Positions 16,652-23,358 of a DNA stretch of 64,000 bases are shown in pieces. How positions within the stretch are numbered: position 1 is the stretch's first letter; every line of letters starts with the position of its first letter. Both the position numbers and the translations under genes were made by a program. Source of the DNA: an uncultured Dyadobacter sp. (GTDB lineage Bacteria > Bacteroidota > Bacteroidia > Cytophagales > Spirosomataceae); the NCBI RefSeq assembly GCF_946482605.1, contig NZ_CAMLSE010000003.1:124001-188000 (forward strand), written 5' to 3'. Below the pieces are notes generated by a model. The model was not told where the DNA came from. It was given only the letters and a program-made list of their open reading frames with translations, and did no database searches.

Positions 16652-18415
16652 CTACCAGCCCATGTAGTATTCCTTACTGATCCAGACCGGCCGTTTGAGT
16701 CCGAAATGCTCTTCCAGCATTTTCTCAGCCTCACAGAATGCGCCTTCTACCCAGCCCTGCTGATCGGAATAGGCTTCGCCGCAGACGTGGATATTCTCCT
16801 TCGCATCGGGCTTCCGCATATAAGGCATGACGTCCTTCACCGAAACGCCCGCTTTCCAGGCATGGTAACCCGCGCCGAAAGGATCGTCGGACCAATCGCG
16901 GAAGTAGGTCACATACGGCTCGGGGATCTCGACCATGCGGCCGTGCACTTCCCTGAGCTGCGACATCAGCTCTTTCACCATCAGCTCCGTAGCCTGGTCC
17001 CGTTCCAGTGCTTTCAGTTCCGCGAGCGATGCGGATTCGGCCGCGCTTACTTTGAACAAAATCTTGTCGTCGGACAGTGCCTTCCAGAATGTTTCGGTTT
17101 CCATATCCCCGTAACTGCCGAGCAGCATCGAGTTATCGGTTTCGGGATCGGTGCCGAAATAGTAGCATTGCCGCATCGGCAGGTCGGTAATGGAGTGCCC
17201 CGAATCGATGCCCAGCTGCTTCCACCAGGGATGCCGGAAGCCCATCAGGATCTTGAATGCGGGTTCCATGATCACCGAGCGGACATTCCGGTCGAGTGTG
17301 GTATTCTCATTGACATTGAAAAAGAAATTGTCCTGGTCGAGCAATTCCAGCGACTTGCGCGGCATCCCCAGGATGATCGAATTTGCATAAACCTGCCATT
17401 GCCTGTTGGTTTTCAAGTTCAGAAAACTGAGCTCATACCGGTGCGTTTTCTGGTTGATATGCTCTTTTGTGAAGTTCAGCAACTTGTTTTCGGACCAGAT
17501 GCACGCATCATCGTTACTCATGTACTGGTTCGCCAGCGCATATGCGATGCTGTCATAACCTTCCTCGATCGTTTTGTAAACGACATCCGCCGAAAAATCC
17601 CCTACCATATAGGGAAATGCCTCGGCCGCATTCCAGTTGATCGTGTTGGAATAATAACCACCTGCATTGGCCACAAACTGATAACCTTCTTCCGATACCT
17701 GGTCCTTGATCAGGTTCCAGAAACCGAGGTCGTTCACTTTCCGGCCGTCGTAGGGCGAACCTTTAAAATGGTAGGTCAGCTTCGGTTTGATATCGTCCCA
17801 GTCGCGGCTCGTCAGCATAAAAGCGTAGTCATACTCCGATGGCCCTTTCGATACTTTCTTCGCATATTTTTTGGCAAACCAGGGATCGGCCATCAGTACC
17901 TCGTAAATGATCTTGTTGAAAAGCTGGTCGGAACTGAAACCGAGGTCGTCGTCATTCAGGTAATACCTTGTTTCGAGCTTTTCGCCGTACCGCTGCGCAA
18001 TATTCCAGGCGTCCTGTTTAAAATGCTGCTTCCGGAGGTAAAACAGGAGTTCGGCGGGATTGCCCATCGGGAAAGGTACCGGGGTCATCCGGTCGTTGAG
18101 GACCAGCTTTCGTTTGGCCGGGTCTTTCTCGGTCAGCGGGTAGCCTTCGATGAGCGTGGTGACAATTTCCTGTGAAGTGAGGTAGCGCATGCCGCCCAGC
18201 TCTCCCCAGAAGTTCATGCCGGGCAGGATCACCGATTCCAGCCTGCCGCCCAGGCGGTCGCTCATGTCAAAGATCTGAACTTGTCCGGCGGTGTACTTGC
18301 CGGTGTCTGTCAGCCGGAAAGCGCTGTACAGGCCGGAGGTCCCTGCACCGATCACAGCGACTTCGATTTTCATACCAGGGTTCATCCCGCTGTTAAGTGG
18401 CGTATTTTTGTTCAT
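16652..18415 (-). CDS. Flavin amine oxidase, L-amino-acid-oxidase-like
   Basis: FAD-dependent oxidase expected to oxidise an amine or L-amino acid to the imine with hydrogen peroxide production. The start at 18415 gives 587 residues and a Rossmann motif GAGTSG at about 23-28 followed by IFDMSDRLGGRLES, the FAD-binding pair of this family. The C-terminus has NIHVCGEAYSDQQGWVEGAFCEAEKML, the second FAD site. The frame stays open upstream to 18706, but that stretch overlaps the neighbouring oxidase gene and has no family resemblance, so it is not used. No signal peptide precedes it. It is 14 bp downstream of the sarcosine-oxidase-like gene, so the two are probably one transcript. Substrate is unknown. 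Confidence 0.85.
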   Translation of the reverse strand: MNKNTPLNSGMNPGMKIEVAVIGAGTSGLYSAFRLTDTGKYTAGQVQIFDMSDRLGGRLESVILPGMNFWGELGGMRYLTSQEIVTTLIEGYPLTEKDPAKRKLVLNDRMTPVPFPMGNPAELLFYLRKQHFKQDAWNIAQRYGEKLETRYYLNDDDLGFSSDQLFNKIIYEVLMADPWFAKKYAKKVSKGPSEYDYAFMLTSRDWDDIKPKLTYHFKGSPYDGRKVNDLGFWNLIKDQVSEEGYQFVANAGGYYSNTINWNAAEAFPYMVGDFSADVVYKTIEEGYDSIAYALANQYMSNDDACIWSENKLLNFTKEHINQKTHRYELSFLNLKTNRQWQVYANSIILGMPRKSLELLDQDNFFFNVNENTTLDRNVRSVIMEPAFKILMGFRHPWWKQLGIDSGHSITDLPMRQCYYFGTDPETDNSMLLGSYGDMETETFWKALSDDKILFKVSAAESASLAELKALERDQATELMVKELMSQLREVHGRMVEIPEPYVTYFRDWSDDPFGAGYHAWKAGVSVKDVMPYMRKPDAKENIHVCGEAYSDQQGWVEGAFCEAEKMLEEHFGLKRPVWISKEYYMGW

Positions 18416-18429
18416 ATCGTTGATGGTGG

Positions 18430-19626
18430 TTAAAGTGCTTTGAAATAATTGTAACCGAGCTTGAATGGGCTGATGTCGAATCTGGAATGCCCGTCGAGCG
18501 CCAGTTGGCACATGATCTCTCCCAGGAACGGCGTAAACTTGGCCGCCCAGCCGGTTGCGTATACCACAATATTCTGATGATTGGGCACATAGGGAGGTGC
18601 AAAATCGATGAGCAGCTCTTTGTTCGCGATCTTGCTGAGGGCGATAAGGCAGGTCGATGTGAAGTAAGGGGTCGGATCGAGGCCGGTCATATGGTCGCGG
18701 ACCCAATCGGAAGTATAGGCCAGTTCCTGCGCGTTGGGCGTCAATGTGCGCTCCCGGGGGTCATCGAGCGGGTTGATCACGAAATCCGGTGCTACGCGGA
18801 TGTACTCCGGATGATCCCAGACGACACCCGGAAATCCGTAAAACTGGTTCCCGTTGGAACCAATGGCGTTCTGAAACACGAACCAGGTAGGATATTGGAT
18901 CGACGGATCCGTCTTTTTGAAGTAGGCCGACGACATGTTCCAATACGTAGCCTCGATCGTGAAACCGAGGAAATTGATCACATTGTCGATATACGGACCG
19001 GGGATGATCACCAGCTTCTCTCCCACAAATACCCCGTCGGGCGTGGTCACTTCAAACAACTTCCCGTCCTGAACGATGCCGGTCACCGGAGACTGGTCCT
19101 TTAACGTCACATGCGGGCTCCGCTCGCAGGCTTCATACAAAGTCTCGATGGTCGCCTTGAAATCGATGCTGGCCCCGTCGGCCTGGAAAAGGCCTGTATA
19201 GGTGTCGGGCAAACCGCGAAAATGGTATTGCTCTTCAATTTCCGAGGCTTTGAGACTGGTATAAGGGACGTGCAGCGCTTTCAGCGCCTGCTCCGCCTCG
19301 GCGATATTCCCTTCCGTCGAATGCACGGACGGGTCTCCAAACCAGAGCGTACCCACCTTGTCGAGCAGCTTCCGGGGCGTAAGCGTTTGCAGTTCGTCCC
19401 AGTAGGGCTGGGCTTCGAGCGCCATTTTCACCATGTAATCCTCCGGGTAAGGGATCCGGTATTGCCTGGAAACGCCTGCCGAACTACCCAGCTGATTTTT
19501 GAAATTGAATTGTTCGAGAACCAGCGTCCGGGCATTTCTCTTGCTCAGATGGTAGGCCGTAGAAAGCCCGATGGCCCCTCCTCCGATCACGATCACGTCG
19601 AAATGACGGTCTGTTTGTTTTGTCAT
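18430..19626 (-). CDS. Monomeric sarcosine oxidase / N-methyl amino acid oxidase-like flavoprotein
   Basis: Oxidises secondary or N-methylated amino acids (sarcosine, N-methyltryptophan or pipecolate in known relatives). The dinucleotide motif IVIGGGAIGLSTAYHLSKR is at residues 12-30, followed by LGSSAGVSRQYRIPY, which is strongly typical of this family. Cys326 in TSTCLIALSKIANKELLIDFAP sits where relatives bind FAD covalently, and YATGWAAKFTPFLGEI matches the C-terminal FAD region. At 398 residues it is standard length and lacks a signal peptide. It is the first gene of a probable two-gene unit with the amine oxidase. A conserved 32-bp element lies 376 bp upstream. Confidence 0.85.
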   Translation of the reverse strand: MTKQTDRHFDVIVIGGGAIGLSTAYHLSKRNARTLVLEQFNFKNQLGSSAGVSRQYRIPYPEDYMVKMALEAQPYWDELQTLTPRKLLDKVGTLWFGDPSVHSTEGNIAEAEQALKALHVPYTSLKASEIEEQYHFRGLPDTYTGLFQADGASIDFKATIETLYEACERSPHVTLKDQSPVTGIVQDGKLFEVTTPDGVFVGEKLVIIPGPYIDNVINFLGFTIEATYWNMSSAYFKKTDPSIQYPTWFVFQNAIGSNGNQFYGFPGVVWDHPEYIRVAPDFVINPLDDPRERTLTPNAQELAYTSDWVRDHMTGLDPTPYFTSTCLIALSKIANKELLIDFAPPYVPNHQNIVVYATGWAAKFTPFLGEIMCQLALDGHSRFDISPFKLGYNYFKAL

Positions 19627-20163
19627 AAAAGCGGTTGGTTTATGGTAAAAACAGCGCCCGGGCCGGCGGGCCCGGGCAATCTATGGTTTGGACATTGTAT
19701 TAATATTCAAATGCGGCGGGACCAGTCCGGACAAGTCGTGGTACTGCCCGATGAACCCGGTGATTCCAGTCCTTCACACCTGCTCCGCTGCCCACCCAAT
19801 TGCGCAGGTCAGATTGCAGGCTACTTCCATAATCGTATTTATTTTAATTTATATCGAATAATTTCGTAGAAAACAGCCACATCCAACTGAGCTGAAAATC
19901 AGCTGCCATGCATTGAAAATAAAATAATGACCGAACTAACCTTTAAGAAACGGGGCTTACCGATATGAAATCCTAATGTACGGTTACATCTGATTATATA
20001 GAACTATTACTACTTTACAATTTATTTAACGGTAAAAAATGACTTTAAAAATCAAATGAAATGCGCGGTTATCGCTCGCTTCCACCCGGGTTCTCCTTCC
20101 CGATTTCTACCGTTTGATTACCTGATCTAACCGACGGGTAACTATTTTTAGATAACTTCGATT
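19627..20163. other. Intergenic region between divergent genes
   Basis: About 580 bases separate the sarcosine-oxidase-like gene (minus) from the acyltransferase gene (plus). Apart from the shared element at 20002-20033 and a promoter at 20164-20171, no gene, RNA or repeat was recognised. The part from about 19830 onward is AT-rich. Confidence 0.5.
20002..20033 (-). promoter_or_regulatory. Conserved 32-bp bipartite element, copy B (upstream of flavin oxidases)
   Basis: AACTATTACTAC at 20002-20013 and TTATTTAACGGT at 20022-20033, with an 8-base gap, repeat the element at 14785-14816 exactly in both half-sites. Minus-strand reading places it 376 bp before the sarcosine-oxidase-like start, the same orientation relative to its gene as copy A. 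It also lies 176 bp before the divergent acyltransferase start. Confidence 0.6.
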
Positions 20164-20171
20164 TACTTTTG
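20164..20171 (+). promoter_or_regulatory. Promoter -7 element of the acyltransferase gene
   Basis: TACTTTTG is a full match to TAnnTTTG, 38 bp before the start at 20209. A good -33 TTG at the right distance was not seen. Transcription would begin near 20175-20178, giving a leader of about 30 bases. Confidence 0.5.
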
Positions 20172-20208
20172 CAGGAATGAATCCCGACACATCAGCCGAA
20201 TCGATTGA

Positions 20209-21414
20209 ATGACTAAGACCTCTGTCTCTTCGCAAAAAGAGGCTTCACACGCTCACAAGCGCATTTTTGGACTCGACGTGATGCGCGCCTGTTCTATCCT
20301 GTTCGTATTCCTGGCGCACTCGATGCCACTTAATCCGCTAAATCCTGCATTTCCCTATTTCGGATGGATGGGTTTCGGGGTAGAGGCATTCTTTGTCCTC
20401 AGTGGTTTCCTGATCGGTCGCATTATCCTGAGAAGCCTTTTCGAGCCTGCCATCAGCTTTCAGTCCGTGAAAGTATTCTGGGTCAACCGGTGGCTCCGGA
20501 CACTCCCGGCTTACCTGGTTGCATTCGCCGCTTATTGTCTGTTATCCCCGGCAACCCACAACAGGCTTTTCTACCTGTTTTTTGCGCAAAATATCATTAC
20601 CCCCATGCCCGGCTTTTTCTCACACTCGTGGAGCCTGGCCGTGGAAGAATGGTTCTACCTTCTCTTCCCGGTTTGCCTGATCACCATCGCCGCTCTTACC
20701 GGGCGATTCACCGACCGGTACCGTACCTACGTCACGGGCGTAGTGTGCTTTATTGTCTTCGGCTTCTTTTCCAAAAGCCTCTACCACTGGGCCTACCATG
20801 AAAATGTTTTCGGCTGGCTGGTTGACCGGGAGCTGGTCTTCCCGAGCTGGAAAACGTTCATTTCCCCGACCGGCGACTGGGATTCGATGCGAAAAATGGT
20901 CCCTTTCCGTATTGACGCCATTGCCTACGGCTGCCTGGTGGCATACCTGATGGAAAAGTACCGGTTTTCCAAATCAGTACGACTGGGCATGCTGCTGGCC
21001 GGAATTGCAGGCCTCTCCCTTTGTTTTCAGATCATCACCCATACCACTGCGGGAGGGAAAACCAACATTCTTTCCGATGTTTTCCTACTTCCGCTGCTAT
21101 GCATTTCCTTCGCGCTGATGCTCCCGGCTGCCGAAGCCTGCCCGCGCCCGGGCAGATTCGTGGCCAATGTGGTGACCCATATCAGCCTCACATCCTATTC
21201 TTTCTACCTCATGCACCTGCTGATCCTGGATCTTGTGGTAGCCTGGTACGAGCAAAACGCGGAGGCCGCGACAGTTTCCAAGGGACTTGTGTTTACAGGC
21301 ACCTATCTTTTGATATATTTGGTCTCGCATTTAATGTATAAATTCGTAGAATTGCCGTTTATGAACCTCCGCAAGAGACTCTTCGCAAACCCGGCCCGCG
21401 TCACCAGTGTATGA
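20209..21414 (+). CDS. Acyltransferase family 3 (OafA/YrhL-type) membrane protein
   Basis: Integral membrane O-acyltransferase that moves acetyl or other acyl groups onto extracytoplasmic sugars or peptidoglycan. The N-terminus has the family signature FGLDVMRACSILFVFLAHSM (catalytic His and Arg region), then VEAFFVLSGFLIGRII, VFWVNRWLRTLPAYL and SHSWSLAVEEWFYLLFPV. About ten membrane segments cover the 401 residues, and no C-terminal SGNH domain is fused. The stop overlaps the next start by 4 bases (ATGA), implying translational coupling to the serine hydrolase. It sits immediately upstream of the sialic acid locus but its acceptor is not known. Confidence 0.9.
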   Translation: MTKTSVSSQKEASHAHKRIFGLDVMRACSILFVFLAHSMPLNPLNPAFPYFGWMGFGVEAFFVLSGFLIGRIILRSLFEPAISFQSVKVFWVNRWLRTLPAYLVAFAAYCLLSPATHNRLFYLFFAQNIITPMPGFFSHSWSLAVEEWFYLLFPVCLITIAALTGRFTDRYRTYVTGVVCFIVFGFFSKSLYHWAYHENVFGWLVDRELVFPSWKTFISPTGDWDSMRKMVPFRIDAIAYGCLVAYLMEKYRFSKSVRLGMLLAGIAGLSLCFQIITHTTAGGKTNILSDVFLLPLLCISFALMLPAAEACPRPGRFVANVVTHISLTSYSFYLMHLLILDLVVAWYEQNAEAATVSKGLVFTGTYLLIYLVSHLMYKFVELPFMNLRKRLFANPARVTSV

Positions 21415-22400
21415 AAAACCTGCTTATCGCTTTCCTTGGATTACTCATGTCGTGCAAGGGCGGCGCTCAACCAGGCCCATCCGACGGATCGCGCCTAAAA
21501 GGCCCCTTTGACAACTTTCTCAGGTCCAATGCCGCAAAGTACGACCACAACCTACTGGTGTATGTCGGCGGTAAAGACTCGGTTTACGCATACCGGGAAG
21601 GCTCCTATAACACCGACACCCGGCTCCCGGTCATGTCGGCCTCGAAAGCACTTACCGCGGCGGTCATCATGAGCCTGGTGGAGGACGGCAAATTCGAGCT
21701 CGACGACCGTGTCAGCCAGTACATCCCCTCGTTTGGCAATGATAAACAGACCATTACGATCCGTCAGCTGCTGTCACACACCTCGGGCATCGTGGTCGAT
21801 TCTCCATTCGACACCCGCAGCAACCTGACGTTGCAGCAGTCCGTCGACTCCATTGCGCTTCGCACGAATCTCCTTTTTGTGCCCGGTAAGCAAGCCACCT
21901 ACGGAAGCTGCGCCTACGCAGTCGCTTCCCGGATAGCGGAGGTCGTTGAAAAGAAAACCTGGGCGGAGATTTTTCAGGAACGCATCGGATCGAAATGCGG
22001 CATGGAACAGGTCGTTTACAGTCCGGAGCACCCATTGAACCCCGCTACCGGCTACGGGATCGTGTGCTCCATGAAAGAATACCTCCGCTTCCTGTCGATG
22101 CTGTACAACAAAGGCACCTACAATGGAGTGAAAGTACTCGAAGCCAGGTCGATCGAAATCATGGAGGCCGACAACAGTAACAAAGTCGATCCCACCTATG
22201 GCCTGGGCTTGTGGCGTTACGAGCGTAATGGCGATGTGGCAACGGAAGTGGCTTGCCTGAGCGCCGCCGGTGTGCATGCCTGGATCAACCGCGAAAAAAA
22301 TTACTACGGACTGATCTTCACCCAGGCAGGCTTCGAAAAAACCATTCAGGCTAATCTGGCATTCCGCGACCTGGTGAGAGGCTCGATGCACGGGCAGTAG
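21411..22400 (+). CDS. Beta-lactamase-fold serine hydrolase lipoprotein
   Basis: Serine hydrolase of the class C beta-lactamase/esterase superfamily anchored as a lipoprotein (LLMSC, Cys15). The nucleophile motif SxxK is Ser76-Ala-Ser-Lys79 in PVMSASKALTAA. The YxN motif appears as Tyr164-Gly-Ser166 (YGSCAYAVASRIAE), so Asn is replaced by Ser. TIRQLLSHTSGI at about 117-127 is a family hallmark. These proteins are usually esterases, D-amino acid peptidases or transesterases rather than true beta-lactamases. Its start overlaps the acyltransferase stop, so the two act together, possibly adding and removing the same acyl group. The specificity is unproven. Confidence 0.85.
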   Translation: MKNLLIAFLGLLMSCKGGAQPGPSDGSRLKGPFDNFLRSNAAKYDHNLLVYVGGKDSVYAYREGSYNTDTRLPVMSASKALTAAVIMSLVEDGKFELDDRVSQYIPSFGNDKQTITIRQLLSHTSGIVVDSPFDTRSNLTLQQSVDSIALRTNLLFVPGKQATYGSCAYAVASRIAEVVEKKTWAEIFQERIGSKCGMEQVVYSPEHPLNPATGYGIVCSMKEYLRFLSMLYNKGTYNGVKVLEARSIEIMEADNSNKVDPTYGLGLWRYERNGDVATEVACLSAAGVHAWINREKNYYGLIFTQAGFEKTIQANLAFRDLVRGSMHGQ

Positions 22401-22425
22401 CGCGTCGAGATTTGATACAAAATAA

Positions 22426-22438
22426 TATGTAGTACAAA
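22426..22438 (+). promoter_or_regulatory. Putative GntR-regulator operator, copy 1 (autoregulatory)
   Basis: TATGTAGTACAAA at 22426-22438 matches the site before susC (23305-23317) at 12 of 13 positions. Its core GTA-G-TAC fits the known FadR/FCD pattern GTM-N-KAC. It lies 10 bases before the -7 element of the regulator gene, covering the place of the -33 element. Confidence 0.6.
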
Positions 22439-22447
22439 AGGAATTAT

Positions 22448-22455
22448 TAGTTTTG
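22448..22455 (+). promoter_or_regulatory. Promoter -7 element of the GntR regulator gene
   Basis: TAGTTTTG is a full match to TAnnTTTG, about 48 bp before the start at 22503. A TTTG lies at 22411-22414, too far for normal -33 spacing. Confidence 0.5.
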
Positions 22456-22502
22456 TATTCTCATCCAAAACACCCCCGGCCAGCCGAGGCGTCCGAAACT
22501 TT

Positions 22503-23201
22503 ATGAATGATTTGAAAAAGGACATCGAGCCGCTCGCAAACGCGACGATGGCCGATATGGTCGAATCCAGGCTGCGCGAGTATCTGAAAAGAAAGTCCTT
22601 TGTACCCGGCGATGCATTGCCCAAAGAGCAGGAACTTGCCGACGCCCTGGGCGTAAGCCGGAACGTCGTACGCGAAGCATTGAGCCGGCTGCGGATGCTG
22701 GGTATGATCGATACCCGTAAAAAACGCGGTATGATACTCGCCCAGCCCGATATCCTGGGTTCTTTCGAACGCGTGCTCGACCCGCTGATCCTGGGAAAAA
22801 ATACATTGCAGGACATTTTTGAGCTCAGGCTGGTGCTCGAAATGGGCCTGGCCGATTTCATTTACCTGCGCAAAACCCCGGAAGACATTCTCGCACTCGA
22901 GAAGATCGTGGAAGAGGAAGTCAATAAACAACAGAAGCCTTTCCACGTCGAGCACGAGATCGCTTTTCACGGCAAGCTCTATCAGATGACCGGCAACGAC
23001 ACCTACATGCGTTTTCATAAAATGCTGTTACCCGTGTTCGAATATGTGCTCGACTACGAGATCAGGATCAACGGCAAGGCGGAGACCGGCAAAGTAACCC
23101 ATAAGGATCTGGTGGAAATCCTGAAAACCGGCGATGCCGAAGATTTCCGGAGGGGCATGAAAGCGCATTTGAAGCCGCATTTCGATCGGCTCAGAGCATA
23201 A
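22503..23201 (+). CDS. FadR-subfamily GntR transcription regulator, probable sialic acid (NanR-like) repressor
   Basis: A 232-residue regulator with an N-terminal winged helix-turn-helix (residues about 15-80: PGDALPKEQELADALGVSRNVVREALSRLRMLGMIDTRKKRGMIL) and a C-terminal FCD ligand-binding domain (about 95-225; ELRLVLEMGLADFIY, HVEHEIAFHGKLYQMTGND, HKDLVEILKTGDAEDFRRGMKAHL). His residues in the FCD helices could bind a metal as in relatives. It stands just before and in the same direction as the SusC-SusD-sialidase-lyase-transporter run. A 13-bp inverted repeat in front of both this gene and susC is the likely operator, so the protein probably represses itself and the operon until sialic acid or a product binds. 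The ligand is inferred from the neighbours. Confidence 0.85.
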   Translation: MNDLKKDIEPLANATMADMVESRLREYLKRKSFVPGDALPKEQELADALGVSRNVVREALSRLRMLGMIDTRKKRGMILAQPDILGSFERVLDPLILGKNTLQDIFELRLVLEMGLADFIYLRKTPEDILALEKIVEEEVNKQQKPFHVEHEIAFHGKLYQMTGNDTYMRFHKMLLPVFEYVLDYEIRINGKAETGKVTHKDLVEILKTGDAEDFRRGMKAHLKPHFDRLRA

Positions 23202-23221
23202 AAACGGCATTCCCGAATCAC

Positions 23222-23241
23222 GACCCGGTATACGCCGGGTC
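23222..23241 (+). terminator. Terminator hairpin after the GntR regulator gene
   Basis: GACCCGG (23222-23228) and CCGGGTC (23235-23241) pair perfectly around a 6-base loop and are followed by ATTTTGTATTATTTT. It separates the regulator transcript from the susC promoter. Confidence 0.7.
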
Positions 23242-23267
23242 ATTTTGTATTATTTTCTGAATTAATA

Positions 23268-23317
23268 TTTGGATGTTCATATCAAAAGTCTTTACATTTG
23301 TTATTATGTAGTACATA
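23268..23317 (+). promoter_or_regulatory. Promoter and operator of the sialic acid operon
   Basis: TTTG at 23268-23271 and TACATTTG at 23293-23300, 21 bases apart, match the Bacteroidota promoter consensus. TATGTA-G-TACATA at 23305-23317 is a perfect inverted repeat placed at the expected transcription start, the position of a blocking repressor. A near-identical copy lies before the GntR gene. Confidence 0.7.
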
Positions 23318-23358
23318 ACTACTAATATACATATCATCTTCCTGACTCTTTAAAATTC

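Noticed and set aside
18416..18706. N-terminal extension of the amine oxidase frame by 97 residues
   Set aside because: The extension overlaps the coding sequence of the upstream oxidase, lacks any resemblance to the family, and the start at 18415 places the FAD motif at the normal distance from the N-terminus.
20177..20212. 11-codon leader frame whose stop overlaps the acyltransferase start
   Set aside because: The -7 element at 20164-20171 puts the transcription start at or after its ATG, so it would not have a leader for translation.
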